A DNA stretch of 64,000 bases from an uncultured Sphingomonadaceae bacterium (GCA_947504025.1 CANNFX010000002.1:558001-622000); one strand, 5' to 3'. Positions 18,756-27,319 are shown, counted from the stretch's first letter. Translations and numbers: made by a program. The notes: generated by a model not told the origin, from the letters alone.

Positions 18756-20237
18756 ATGTTACGTTCAAAAAATACGAAATCTATCACTCTTACATCCACT
18801 GCCGTGCTGGCTTTGGCTCTGTCAGGCTGTACTGCGATGGGGGGCGGGAATATTCCTTCAGCTTCATCACCAATTACACCAACAGAAGCCAAGCAGGGTT
18901 CCCAAGCTCATCCGCAACTCCTCAACGAGTTTGGTGGCGCTATGGGCGGCCCCTATGCGAATTATGTTGAGCGTGTTGGTAAAAATATCTCGGTTCAATC
19001 GGGCCTTGGTAATGCGCAGGACGACTTCACCGTCTCGCTGCTAAATTCGTCAGTCAATAACGCGTTCGCGATCCCCGGTGGTTATGTTTACGTAACCCGT
19101 CAGTTGGTTGGGTTGATGAACAACGAAGCAGAGCTAGCTGGCGTTTTGGGACATGAAGTTGGTCACGTAGCCGCGCGCCACTCAGCGAAACGTCAGGCTC
19201 GTTCGCAACGTAACTCGATCCTCGGCGTGTTGGGACAGGTCGCGTCCAGCGTACTTCTCGGCGATAGTGGTCTCGGCCGGATCGGCCAGCAGTTGTCCTC
19301 GCAAGTGCCGCAGCTCGCAACGCTTAGCTATTCGCGCAATCAGGAATTGCAGGCTGATGAACTCGGCATTCAATATCTGAATAATGCCGGATATGACCCA
19401 CGTGCGATGGCCACTTTGCTCAGTAGCCTGGCCGCACAGAATTCGCTCGATGCGCAGTTGCAGGGACGCGGAAACGCAACAATGCCAGCATGGGCTTCTA
19501 CGCACCCAGACCCCGCTAGCCGTGTGCAAACTGCGCTCGGCAAGGCGCAAGGAATGACGGGTGTGACCAATCGCGACACGTTCCTGACGCGGATTGATGG
19601 CATCATGTATGGCGATGATCCGAAACAGGGTATTATTGAAGGAAGGACCTTCACCCATCCGGATCTGCGGCTCTCATTCTCGGCGCCCCAGGGCTTTTAT
19701 ATGGTCAACGGAACCCGCGCCGTCTCGATAAATGGCGATAGTGGCCGGGGCCAACTGTCGACCGGGCGGTATAATGGTAATCTCGAAACATATGTTCGCG
19801 GTGTTTTCACTGCACTTGGCGGTGAGAAGCAAAAGCTCGTTCCGCAAGAGATGAAACGCACAACGGTGAATGGAATTCCGGCAACTTACGGCACGGCGCG
19901 GGTCAATAACGGCCAGTCCAATGTCGACGTTGTGGTGTTTGCCTATGAATTTTCGAAGACGTCGGCGTTCCATTTCATGACGATCAGCCAATCTGGTCGG
20001 TCTGGGACATTTAATCCTATGTTCCAGTCTATGCGGCGGATCAGTTCATCCGAAGCGGCTCGAATCGTTCCGCGGAAGGTTGATGTGGTAACGGTTAGGC
20101 GCGGTGATACCGTCCAATCGCTCGCCAACCGGATGGCTTATGACCGCGGTAAAGTCGAACGTTTCCGCGTTCTCAACGGTTTGAGCTCAAGCCAAGGCGT
20201 AACTGCCGGCCAAAAAATCAAAATCGTTGTAAAATGA
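18756..20237 (+). CDS. Periplasmic M48 metallopeptidase with C-terminal LysM domain
   Basis: A 493-residue lipoprotein-like protease. The N-terminus ends in LALSGCTAMG (lipobox). The zinc site HEVGH is at residues 133-137, followed by the third ligand region NQELQADELG. The last 45 residues (VVTVRRGDTVQSLANRMA and onward) form a LysM peptidoglycan-binding module. This resembles BepA/LoiP-type quality-control proteases of the outer membrane. The ATG at 18756 has an AAGGGG box; an upstream TTG would disturb the signal peptide. A strong terminator follows. Confidence 0.88.
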   Translation: MLRSKNTKSITLTSTAVLALALSGCTAMGGGNIPSASSPITPTEAKQGSQAHPQLLNEFGGAMGGPYANYVERVGKNISVQSGLGNAQDDFTVSLLNSSVNNAFAIPGGYVYVTRQLVGLMNNEAELAGVLGHEVGHVAARHSAKRQARSQRNSILGVLGQVASSVLLGDSGLGRIGQQLSSQVPQLATLSYSRNQELQADELGIQYLNNAGYDPRAMATLLSSLAAQNSLDAQLQGRGNATMPAWASTHPDPASRVQTALGKAQGMTGVTNRDTFLTRIDGIMYGDDPKQGIIEGRTFTHPDLRLSFSAPQGFYMVNGTRAVSINGDSGRGQLSTGRYNGNLETYVRGVFTALGGEKQKLVPQEMKRTTVNGIPATYGTARVNNGQSNVDVVVFAYEFSKTSAFHFMTISQSGRSGTFNPMFQSMRRISSSEAARIVPRKVDVVTVRRGDTVQSLANRMAYDRGKVERFRVLNGLSSSQGVTAGQKIKIVVK

Positions 20238-20242
20238 CAAAA

Positions 20243-20278
20243 GAAAAGGCGCCGGGGTTTCCCCCGGCGCCTTTCTTT
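20243..20278 (+). terminator. Rho-independent terminator after the M48 peptidase gene
   Basis: A GC-rich hairpin, AAAGGCGCCGGGG paired with CCCCCGGCGCCTTT around a TTT loop, is followed by a T-rich tail. It starts a few bases after the stop codon. The A-run on the 5' side could also make it work in the opposite direction for the convergent pilin gene. Confidence 0.88.
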
Positions 20279-20301
20279 AGCCGTTAGGCTGGTAACGACG
20301 A

Positions 20302-20469
20302 TTAGTCGTTAGCCATCTTCGTCGATACTTCGCCGAAGGTCGCGCTCAGCTGGTTGCCGAGACCGCCCATTGCGGTGATTGCAGCAACTGCGATCAGAGC
20401 AGCGATCAGGCCGTATTCAATTGCGGTGGCGCCAGCTTCGTCGCGGACGAGATTTTTAATGAACTTCAT
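20302..20469 (-). CDS. Flp/Fap-type class IVb pilin
   Basis: A 55-residue prepilin. The leader is short and positively charged (MKFIKNLVRDEAG), followed by the processing region ATAIEYGLIAALIAVA with the conserved glutamate and tyrosine just after the cleavage glycine. A single hydrophobic helix completes the pilin. The ATG at 20469 has an AGGAGAC box. No tad/cpa assembly genes are in this window, so assembly must be encoded elsewhere. A second pilin gene lies directly upstream. Confidence 0.9.
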   Translation of the reverse strand: MKFIKNLVRDEAGATAIEYGLIAALIAVAAITAMGGLGNQLSATFGEVSTKMAND

Positions 20470-20577
20470 GGTTAGTCTCCTGGTTTCAGTCTTCGGTACC
20501 CTTGCCCCCCTCAAATCAGAAAACCCGAAAGAAGGCCGTGGCATTGCTAGTGGTCAATCATTTACAAATCGTAACCG

Positions 20578-20760
20578 TCAGTTGCTCGCAGTAGTGACCT
20601 TTTCAGTAACAACAGCCCAAAGGCCGGTGTTTTCATTTGCTACTCCTTCGAGAGCAGCGATCATCGCTACAACAATCAACGATACGATCAGCCCGTATTC
20701 GATAGCCGTGGCTCCCGAACGATCTCCGATCAGTTTTCTCAGAAACTTGTTCGTTCGCAT
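20578..20760 (-). CDS. Flp-type pilin, second copy
   Basis: A 60-residue prepilin from the ATG at 20760, which has a GAGGGG box at good spacing; an upstream ATG (MAMRTNKF, 20766) is possible but too close to that box. The processing site region is GATAIEYGLIVSLIVVAM, the class IVb signature. The C-terminal part differs clearly from the neighbouring pilin, so these are diverged paralogues rather than a recent duplication. Confidence 0.88.
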   Translation of the reverse strand: MRTNKFLRKLIGDRSGATAIEYGLIVSLIVVAMIAALEGVANENTGLWAVVTEKVTTASN

Positions 20761-20841
20761 GGCCATTCCCCTCGAATGCGTTTTGACCGACACTGCTTCT
20801 GGCTGAAAAGTCCTAACGAAAGGTTTCGAGGCAGTAAGATT

Positions 20842-21264
20842 GTGAAAAAAATTCCGACATCGCTACCAGTAGTGGCGGCCGCAATTACCGACGGCGAAGG
20901 TAGGTTGCTGCTCCATCGACGCCCCGTGGGAAAAGCACACGCAGGATTGTGGGAATTCCCTGGCGGTAAGGTTGAAACCAACGAAACACCGCGCTGTGCA
21001 CTGGTAAGGGAAATTGCCGAGGAACTGGGCCTGACGCTGCAGGAAAGGGATTTGTCACCTGCTGGCATCGCCCAATGCGAAGCACGTGGGGAGGACACCG
21101 ACATTGTAATTCTTCTTTACACAACGAGCCGTTGGACAGGTGAGCCGCAGGCCCTGGAAGGCAATGAATGGGGGTGGTTCACAGCGATCCAGGCCCGCGC
21201 ATTGGACAAACCGCCGCTTGATATCCAATTGCTCGATGCTTGGGCCTATCTGAAAGATGTGTGA
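20842..21264 (+). CDS. mutT: NUDIX hydrolase, MutT-like 8-oxo-dGTP diphosphatase
   Basis: It removes oxidised dGTP from the nucleotide pool in the family model. The 140-residue product shows the NUDIX box GGKVETNETPRCALVREIAEELG, given here only by its limits at about residues 38-60, with the metal-binding REIAEELG core. The WEFPGGK lead-in is MutT-like. The GTG at 20842 gives the usual N-terminus (KKIPTSLPVVAAAI); an in-frame ATG at 20776 would add 22 untypical residues and run into the pilin promoter region. It is divergent from the pilins and precedes tRNA-Arg. Confidence 0.88.
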   Translation: MKKIPTSLPVVAAAITDGEGRLLLHRRPVGKAHAGLWEFPGGKVETNETPRCALVREIAEELGLTLQERDLSPAGIAQCEARGEDTDIVILLYTTSRWTGEPQALEGNEWGWFTAIQARALDKPPLDIQLLDAWAYLKDV

Positions 21265-21335
21265 AATATTCTGCACGTGGGGCTTGCAGCCACTTGCCAA
21301 GGCCGAACGCCGCTTCTATGTGCCGCCCCTCAAGT

Positions 21336-21412
21336 GCGCCCGTAGCTCAGCTGGATAGAGTACCTGACTACGAATCAGGGGGTCGGAGGTTCGAATCCTT
21401 CCGGGCGCGCCA
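21336..21412 (+). tRNA. tRNA-Arg (anticodon ACG)
   Basis: A 77-base cloverleaf. The acceptor stem is GCGCCCG paired with CGGGCGC, then a G discriminator and an encoded CCA. The anticodon stem CCTGA/TCAGG carries the loop CTACGAA, so the anticodon is ACG. The T-arm contains GGTTCGAATCC. The 3' half is the integration site of the element that follows, and its last 38 bases also encode the C-terminus of the recombinase on the other strand. Its natural terminator seems to have been moved to 58429. Confidence 0.97.
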
Positions 21413-22925
21413 TTACCTTTTCACAGCCAGAAAAATCCCTTAAAGCCTTGAACGGCAAGGATATTTCAGGGGTTTGAAAACCGCTTTTGCGGTCGAACTT
21501 TATATTGCTTCCGAACACCAGTCTAAGCATGGCGCGACGGTCTTCCAACTTTCCATTTTCCCAAAGATTCCAAGGGTTTGAGAGGAATCGAAGGGCGGTT
21601 TGAAAAGTGCCTTCATAGTCTTTTGCGACAGTCCCGCATTTTGCGACCCTTTCCTTGAGAAGCTCTTTCTTGCGTTCGAGCTTCTCCACCTTGCGCTCAT
21701 AGGCACTGATGACAGCGGTTGATTCTGCATCGACTAGGCGATCCAGCAACTTGGATATCTGATTCTCGACATTGCCAATCTCGACACGCATTTGTGTCGC
21801 TTCTGTTTTGCTCGACCCCGCGCGCTTTTCCCAAAGGTCGCGAAAAATCTCGCTGGCAAGGCTGAACAGCTCTTGTGAAGGTGTGAGCGACCGCACGAGC
21901 TTTTCAAGCGCAGTTTCGATCTTTCCCTTAGCAATCGACTTCTTATCGCTCGGACAGCCTTTCTGGCGGCACATATAGTAAGCGTAGTAGTCATTACGCC
22001 CTTTGGCCCAAGTCGAGGTCATAGGATGGCCGCAATCGGCGCAGCAGACGAATCCGCGCATTGGAAAATCCTCGCTGATATTCTTTCGCGCAGGTGCATG
22101 AGCGCCTTCGCTCAAGCGCTCTTGGATGCGCTCATATGTCGCGAGGCTAATCAGCCCCTCATGCTGACCTTCGCGCAACGTCACATCCCAATTCGGGTGT
22201 TCGAGATAGCCCGCAAACAAAATCTGATTGAGAAGCTGTGTCGCACGTTCGATAGTCACTGTGCCGTGACGGCATGTCGGGAAATGCGGTTTTGATTCGA
22301 AGAACCGCGCTACCTCTGCGCGTGAAGCGAAGCGACCGCTCGCGAAACCTTCCAGACCTTCCGTGATTATTGAGGCCATAGGCTCATCTCGCACGAGCAT
22401 TTTGCCGCCGCCTGATTGGCGTTCGTAGCGATAACCCCAAGGGGCTTGGAACACCCAATAGCCGTTCATCATGCGTGCTCGCATACGGTTTGTCGTTTGC
22501 TCGCCGTTCTTTTGCCGTTGATGCTGTGACACGCTTGCGAGCAGGTTCTCGATAAGCTGACTGTCGGAGTCCTCTCCAAACTCGATTGAAGGCGATTCCA
22601 ATGTGGCACCCGCCGAAGCAATCGCACTGCGAAGGCGCAGATGCGCCTCTAGCCCACGCGCTAGACGGCTAATGTCATCGATGATGACAACATGGCCATA
22701 TTTGCGATTGCTGCGCAGGTATTTGAGCATGGCCTGCATGCCAGGTCGGCCTGTGACCGAACCCGTCATATCGTCGGAGAAAGTTTCAGCAACGTCATAG
22801 CCGCGATAGCTTGCGAACTCTCGGCAACGAGTCTCTTGCGATTCCAACCCCGTGCCGCGCGTCGTTTGTTTCACCGAACTTACACGGCAATAGATGACTG
22901 CTTTTTGTTGTGTATTTGCGCTCAT
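21375..22925 (-). CDS. Large serine recombinase (element integrase), 3' end formed by the tRNA gene
   Basis: A 516-residue integrase. The resolvase-type catalytic domain begins IYCRVSSVKQ (nucleophile serine near residue 16), followed by the recombinase domain. A zinc ribbon is present (CCADCGHPM ... MCRQKGC, about 293-325), then a long coiled coil (about 375-420) as in large serine integrases. The last 11 residues, ARPEGFEPPTP, are encoded by the complement of the tRNA-Arg gene. In the excised circle the same frame would run on into the tail at 58251-58425, predicting a 562-residue protein. It overlaps the upstream gene by ATGA. Confidence 0.93.
   Translation of the reverse strand: MSANTQQKAVIYCRVSSVKQTTRGTGLESQETRCREFASYRGYDVAETFSDDMTGSVTGRPGMQAMLKYLRSNRKYGHVVIIDDISRLARGLEAHLRLRSAIASAGATLESPSIEFGEDSDSQLIENLLASVSQHQRQKNGEQTTNRMRARMMNGYWVFQAPWGYRYERQSGGGKMLVRDEPMASIITEGLEGFASGRFASRAEVARFFESKPHFPTCRHGTVTIERATQLLNQILFAGYLEHPNWDVTLREGQHEGLISLATYERIQERLSEGAHAPARKNISEDFPMRGFVCCADCGHPMTSTWAKGRNDYYAYYMCRQKGCPSDKKSIAKGKIETALEKLVRSLTPSQELFSLASEIFRDLWEKRAGSSKTEATQMRVEIGNVENQISKLLDRLVDAESTAVISAYERKVEKLERKKELLKERVAKCGTVAKDYEGTFQTALRFLSNPWNLWENGKLEDRRAMLRLVFGSNIKFDRKSGFQTPEISLPFKALRDFSGCEKVMARPEGFEPPTP
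21397..21412 (+). other. attL: tRNA-Arg 3' end at the left boundary of the element
   Basis: CCTTCCGGGCGCGCCA closes the tRNA. A degenerate copy, CCTTCAGGGTGCACCA (13 of 16 identical), is found at 58411-58426. The crossover must lie at or near the shared final CC(A); otherwise excision would leave a mispaired acceptor stem. Poor identity outside a tiny core is expected for a serine recombinase. Confidence 0.75.
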
Positions 22926-23320
22926 GGCATCCGCTCTTTCTCAGAATCCAATTGCTGGCCGATGCGTTCGCATTTGCCGTCAATAGATTGTTTTCGTTGT
23001 GTTTCTGAGAGTTTATCACAAGCAGAGTGACGCGGGAAAGCACTATCTTCCCGCTTTTCTAGGATAATTTGTTCGGAGGTTTCGCCAAAAGCGGCGTCAA
23101 CAAAATGGGCCATGATATCGGCAACTATGCCGATCAATTCGTCCTTCTCGGACTCCGGCATATCGATATCGGCGACGAACCGCCGATACTTCACCAAATC
23201 ATTTTGCTCCAGTAATGCCACCCAAAACCCTTCTGCCCCACAGGGAGGCAAATCATTCAAGACACGGGTTTTGATTAGGACGGCTTGCAACCGTTTCTGG
23301 GAAAAACACCAACCCCACAT
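22922..23320 (-). CDS. Hypothetical protein upstream of the recombinase
   Basis: A 132-residue soluble protein whose stop overlaps the recombinase start by four bases, so the two are translationally coupled. It has a glutamate- and aspartate-rich middle (MPESEKDELIGIVADIMAH) and a charged C-terminus. The N-terminal methionine has no obvious ribosome-binding site, so the start is uncertain. It may be a directionality or control factor for the recombinase; this rests only on the coupling. I do not recognise a family. Confidence 0.6.
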   Translation of the reverse strand: MWGWCFSQKRLQAVLIKTRVLNDLPPCGAEGFWVALLEQNDLVKYRRFVADIDMPESEKDELIGIVADIMAHFVDAAFGETSEQIILEKREDSAFPRHSACDKLSETQRKQSIDGKCERIGQQLDSEKERMP

Positions 23321-23371
23321 CTTGGAAGTTTTTCCGGCACCTTTCTCTCAGTTTACTATAGGTTCACGACC

Positions 23372-23389
23372 CCGCGCAAATTTGCGCGG
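23372..23389. terminator. 18-bp perfect palindrome after the coupling-protein gene
   Basis: CCGCGCAAATTTGCGCGG ends one base before the stop codon of the minus-strand coupling-protein gene. It can form a hairpin but has no T-run, so it may be a weak terminator or a protein-binding site between the recombinase and coupling-protein operons. Confidence 0.5.
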
Positions 23390-24928
23390 TTAGGTTGCAG
23401 AGCTTTGGTGCAGTTCGCGCACATCGCCAATCTGTGATTTCCAAGGGATCACCTCATAAAACGGTAACGTATCGCAAACGATGAGCTGCGGTAGCCCAGC
23501 AACTTTGATGATCTGTTTTCCGTTGCCGATGGCGCGAATATCCTCGGCCTGTAAAACAGGCCTGCGGCTCTCACCTCGATTGGTGCCTGCGCTTTCAATT
23601 GCGCCGCCTCCGACATTCTGGCCGCGTGTCACAAGCGTTATGTTGCCTGACCATCGCTCGACATCGCGCATGAGCGCGGGGTCTTCGATACCTGTCATTG
23701 TGAAAATGGCAGCTTGATCCTCGAATTCTTTGACTGCATCGCGCGACCAGCGTCCTTCCATTGAGTAGCGCCCTTGGCTGAAGAACCAGAGCTGAATGCC
23801 TTTGCCGCGATAAAGCCGCAGTGCTTTCATAATCGCAGGCGCGGGTGGCAGTTGCGGAAATTCATCAAGCAGGAAGCAGGTGCGCAGCGGCCCGCGTTCA
23901 CGGGCTATCGCTTCGACCGCGTAATTGACGATGAGGCTGATCCACGGCGCGATGACACCGAGTTTCTCGCTCGGTGCCATCAGATAGACGGTTGTCGGTT
24001 CGTGCTTGAGCCGTGCGAAGTCGAAGTCATGCGCAGCAGTAGTGCGGTCGAGCGTTTTACCGATCTCGAAAGCTGACAAGGCTTCAATTGCATCAGCCTT
24101 GTAAGCCTCAAACTGCTTGGGTGCATCGGCATAGGTCGCGCCCAAAGCCGAGGCACGGCGTGCAATGCCTTCGATGCCGCAACTGACCATGAGCTGGAAG
24201 TCGCGGGAAAAATCATCGTCTGAGGCGTTCACAAAGCGCCACAGTTTGCCCAGCGTACAATTCTGCGGCTCCATGTAGGCGAGATATTCCATCCGCATTG
24301 CGAGCAAGCGGATTGCCCCTTTGCGCACCCAGCCATTTTCGCCATCACGCGGATTTGGCGGGAGCAGGATTTGCGCAATCTCCTCGGCCTGTGTGTCGAT
24401 CTCGCCGCCATCCGAGACAATATCGACTAAAACATGCAGGGGATTGATACGGGTATTTTCGAGGCCGAGCAGGTTGAACGGATTGAGCGTGACACAATTC
24501 TGGCCAAGCGTCTTCGAGCGATGCTCGATTGAGGCGTAGCAGTTCTCGCCATCCTTCACGTCAACGACGATCAGGCTACGATCCCGCACATGGGCGAGAT
24601 TAGTAAGGATCAGATCGCGCCCTTTGCCGCTACCCGTCCGGGCATAGGTTAAGAGCTGCCCGTCGCCTGCAAAGAACAACATCTTGCCTTCGTGCGCCCC
24701 AAGAAACAGACCGTTTGCGTTGAGCAGGTCAGCATTCTCGATTTCGCCCGTATCAGCCAGATGACCATCGCCTAGCTGACCAGACGGTCCCATGATGCTC
24801 ATATAGTAGTTTTGCCACTCCGCGCGCTCACGCGCTTCCCTCTCGCGCTGCGCACGGTTGAGTGCCTGGGCTGTATGAAACAGCCGAGGCAGCAAAACTC
24901 CGAATGATTCAAGACGCATCGGAATCAT
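23390..24928 (-). CDS. TraG/VirD4-type coupling ATPase without N-terminal membrane helices
   Basis: It couples relaxosome DNA to a secretion channel. From the ATG at 24928 the product has 512 residues. The Walker A loop is TGSGKG (around residue 101) and the Walker B region is FLLDEFPQLP, followed by the FFSQGRYSM helix typical of the TraG/TraD family. No hydrophobic helices precede the ATPase core, unlike standard VirD4. The gene directly upstream encodes a single-pass membrane protein that overlaps it by 20 bases and may supply the anchor. Start choice is uncertain (24919 is also possible). Confidence 0.85.
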   Translation of the reverse strand: MIPMRLESFGVLLPRLFHTAQALNRAQREREARERAEWQNYYMSIMGPSGQLGDGHLADTGEIENADLLNANGLFLGAHEGKMLFFAGDGQLLTYARTGSGKGRDLILTNLAHVRDRSLIVVDVKDGENCYASIEHRSKTLGQNCVTLNPFNLLGLENTRINPLHVLVDIVSDGGEIDTQAEEIAQILLPPNPRDGENGWVRKGAIRLLAMRMEYLAYMEPQNCTLGKLWRFVNASDDDFSRDFQLMVSCGIEGIARRASALGATYADAPKQFEAYKADAIEALSAFEIGKTLDRTTAAHDFDFARLKHEPTTVYLMAPSEKLGVIAPWISLIVNYAVEAIARERGPLRTCFLLDEFPQLPPAPAIMKALRLYRGKGIQLWFFSQGRYSMEGRWSRDAVKEFEDQAAIFTMTGIEDPALMRDVERWSGNITLVTRGQNVGGGAIESAGTNRGESRRPVLQAEDIRAIGNGKQIIKVAGLPQLIVCDTLPFYEVIPWKSQIGDVRELHQSSAT

Positions 24929-25697
24929 TGTCCGCGTTTGCATCGCGGCTAATTGAAGGCGGGTCGGGAAAAGTGATCGGAGCGATGTTCTCAAACGCAC
25001 TCTGCACTTCGGTCGGCGGAGCAAGATCAATGTCCCAGCCTTCGACATCGACCGTCACACCTTCGGTCACACTGCGATCAAGCTCGTTCTGTAGCTGGCT
25101 GCCGATGTTGTCAGCATAATCGATGGCCGATTGGCCAAGCTCTGGATCGGCAAGCCCTGCCAGCCGACCGAACAGGCGAGCAAAGTTTACGACCGTGACA
25201 TCCATGCTCTGCTGTGACCGGGCCACATCCATGCTTTGTTGGACATAGGCCTGTTGCAGCCGCGCCGTCGCATCGGCGAAAATCTTGGTGCGATCATAGG
25301 TCGCCTGATAATTTTGCAGCACGCTTTGTGCGACAACGCGGTACTGCTCTTGCTGTTGCTCGGCACTGACACGCACTTCGGCCGCCCAATCCTCGAATTC
25401 GGCTTGGGTTTCGAGTTCATGCGCCCTGATTTCGGCAGCATAGCGTCCGCTATAGGTGCCGGTGAAGGTCGAAGGGCGGTATTCGAGCGGGGCGAACATC
25501 TCGGCTGCATAGAAGGCCGCTGCGCAAAGCAACGCGCCTCCTACCATGCTAACGCCAGCAGAAATGAACGGACGCTTCGGCGGTGCGACAATCTGAAAAG
25601 GTAGTGGCTGTGCCGTTGGATGTGGCGTTGAGGCAACGCCGCCGCTTTGACGCGGGGCGCTGCCTTCATAATCGACCGAGAATTGCTCTTTGCTCAT
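24909..25697 (-). CDS. Single-pass membrane protein, possible anchor for the coupling ATPase
   Basis: A 262-residue protein with a proline-rich cytoplasmic N-terminus (about 1-42), one membrane helix (about 46-66, ISAGVSMVGGALLCAAAFYA), then a long helical, glutamine-rich periplasmic region (about 90-170) containing a QQSMDVARSQQSMDV repeat. The C-terminus is acidic. It overlaps the coupling ATPase gene downstream and a tiny ORF upstream. I do not recognise a family; the anchoring role is inferred from position and topology. Confidence 0.72.
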   Translation of the reverse strand: MSKEQFSVDYEGSAPRQSGGVASTPHPTAQPLPFQIVAPPKRPFISAGVSMVGGALLCAAAFYAAEMFAPLEYRPSTFTGTYSGRYAAEIRAHELETQAEFEDWAAEVRVSAEQQQEQYRVVAQSVLQNYQATYDRTKIFADATARLQQAYVQQSMDVARSQQSMDVTVVNFARLFGRLAGLADPELGQSAIDYADNIGSQLQNELDRSVTEGVTVDVEGWDIDLAPPTEVQSAFENIAPITFPDPPSISRDANADNDSDAS

Positions 25698-25786
25698 GGC
25701 TTCTGTTTCCTTCCGTTTCGTTCAAGAAACAGAAGCCAGACCATCTCGGAGAGCGTGGGAGAAAGAAGCCGATTATGCGGCTTCAT
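25694..25786 (-). CDS. Tiny ORF (30 residues) bridging two mobilization genes
   Basis: It starts inside the end of the upstream gene, with a GGAAGGG box just ahead of the ATG. Its stop overlaps the next gene's start (ATGA). The product has one hydrophobic patch (EMVWLLFLE) flanked by basic residues, ending GRKQKP. The overlap at both ends suggests translational coupling rather than chance. It could be a small membrane peptide or simply a coupling ORF. Confidence 0.42.
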   Translation of the reverse strand: MKPHNRLLSPTLSEMVWLLFLERNGRKQKP

Positions 25787-26306
25787 TCCCTTCCCGATGA
25801 AATGGACAATCGCCGCATCGCTCGAAATACGCCCATGCCCAATGACCGCATTGCGGATCGTTGAGACAGACCTGTTCAGCAAAGCCCTCCGCAATCTCAG
25901 GATGCGCCACCCAGAAAGCGAGTGAGAGCAAAATGAGTCGATGCGCAAGCCGCGCTTGGGGTGCCTGCCTTGGCGGAGATTTTGCAAAGGCCACCAAGTA
26001 GGATAACCAACGAAACGTGCCATCATCGTTGAACGCATCATCGATTGCTGTGTCGCTGATCTCGAATGGCGTGCCATCCCTTTGGACAAAACGAACCCGT
26101 TCGCTGAAAAGCTGGTCAGCCATCCAGTCAGGCACTTTACGCCGCGACATATAGCTGTCGTCAGCATTGCGCAGATCGCCAACGGCTTTTGCCAACTTGT
26201 GATAGTAGGATTTAGTCAAAACCTCATCGACTTCTGGCACGACAATCTCGCGCGAGTGAAGAGGTGGGCTCGCCTCATTGCGAACCGCTAATTTATGCTC
26301 CTGCAT
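25773..26306 (-). CDS. Hypothetical protein, first gene of the coupling-protein operon
   Basis: A 177-residue soluble protein with balanced charge and no membrane segment. The C-terminal region has four cysteines and nearby histidines (QVCLNDPQCGHW, ERCGDCPFHREG) that could bind zinc or an iron-sulfur cluster. A long overlapping frame on the same strand (25694-26182) is a shadow: it is compositionally odd. Two nested palindromes lie directly upstream and may regulate the operon. I do not recognise a family. Confidence 0.7.
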   Translation of the reverse strand: MQEHKLAVRNEASPPLHSREIVVPEVDEVLTKSYYHKLAKAVGDLRNADDSYMSRRKVPDWMADQLFSERVRFVQRDGTPFEISDTAIDDAFNDDGTFRWLSYLVAFAKSPPRQAPQARLAHRLILLSLAFWVAHPEIAEGFAEQVCLNDPQCGHWAWAYFERCGDCPFHREGNEAA

Positions 26307-26310
26307 GTTT

Positions 26311-26339
26311 GTTCTCCAAGGTGGAGAACACCGGTGTTC
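26311..26339. promoter_or_regulatory. Two overlapping palindromes upstream of the coupling-protein operon
   Basis: GTTCTCC and GGAGAAC (26311-26329, five-base spacer) form one perfect dyad. GAACACCGGTGTTC (26326-26339) is a second perfect 14-base palindrome sharing its left edge. They lie 5 to 33 bases upstream of the minus-strand start at 26306 and look like repressor operators. Upstream of them (26340-26603) I see only two copies of GGAAAGGCACC at 26428 and 26449. Confidence 0.6.
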
Positions 26340-26603
26340 AGTTGGGTTTTACTGGCCTTGCAAAACCGCAGCAGACATCACGTTTGCCGCTGCGCAATCA
26401 TCGCAGGATTGGGTGATTTGCGCCGCTGGAAAGGCACCGGAATTGGCAGGAAAGGCACCTGAAATCCGCCGGAATTTCTGGTGCGTTACGAAAATACCGG
26501 AAAGACTAGATCACTGACTTAGAACGTATTTTTCGCATTTTCTTGCGATTCGTCACTGCTTTGTGAGATACTTTTCTGATAACATTTTCACAAGTGAGGA
26601 GAG

Positions 26604-27212
26604 ATGGATCGAGACGACAGGTTTAAACGAGAAGGAGTGACGATCATCGATGACGTGTTGAGCCAATATCAGGTTGAAGTCACGGTGATGGAAGCGAAAG
26701 CGCGCGCTGGTGTTTTGCCAAGAAATTGGGAAGATTTGCACAACGATGGCAACGAGACAGTCGAGGAGCATGAAGCCAAAATAGTAAGCCGCGACTTGGT
26801 TGTAGTCCAATGTGAAAGCTGGTGGCACGCACCTGATGGCGAGCAGATACATACGGAGAGCAGTAAGAAGTGGGGCTCCTTGGTGATGCACAGATTAGTC
26901 GGTCCGGCCAGGACACTTTTAGAGTGGGAAACCGACAAGCTCATCCGAGAAGAATACTTTAACAACGGCTACCGGCATAGACTAGCTCATGAAGGGCCAG
27001 CATTTCGGGCGATAAGTGACCTTACCGATGTAGTGTATATGGAGGATTATTATGAGAACGATGTTCTGCATAACCCTCACGGACCCGCGCTCATACGCCG
27101 TGATACCGAGACCGGCAAAACGATCATCGAAGATTTCTATCTAGAGGGTGAGAGGGTTCCGCCTTTCGACGTGAAAGCGAGCGCCGCTCCCGGCCCTAAA
27201 CTCGATAATTAG
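26604..27212 (+). CDS. Hypothetical protein with GPA-type repeats
   Basis: A 202-residue soluble protein. The C-terminal half has two related units, YFNNGYRHRLAHEGPAF and YYENDVLHNPHGPALI (about 127-173), which match the aromatic-N-G-x-x-H-R/N-x-x-GPA pattern of short repeats common in phage and mobile-element proteins and resembling MORN/YwqK-type repeats. The first half is charged and helical. It lies among other unknown cargo genes on the plus strand. Function unknown. Confidence 0.65.
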   Translation: MDRDDRFKREGVTIIDDVLSQYQVEVTVMEAKARAGVLPRNWEDLHNDGNETVEEHEAKIVSRDLVVVQCESWWHAPDGEQIHTESSKKWGSLVMHRLVGPARTLLEWETDKLIREEYFNNGYRHRLAHEGPAFRAISDLTDVVYMEDYYENDVLHNPHGPALIRRDTETGKTIIEDFYLEGERVPPFDVKASAAPGPKLDN

Positions 27213-27319
27213 TTCTTACATATTGTAGTGAATAGATCGGTCCGTGGCGTTCGAGAATTCTAATCGTTGACAGATGTTTTTGCTTTCGTATTGCTCGATC
27301 AACCAACTCGGATCGGAAT

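Noticed and set aside
25694-26182. Long minus-strand frame over the coupling-operon region
   Set aside because: Its translation is compositionally odd, and it overlaps a better gene at 25773-26306. Only the final 30 codons (25694-25786) have a ribosome-binding site and overlaps that suggest use.
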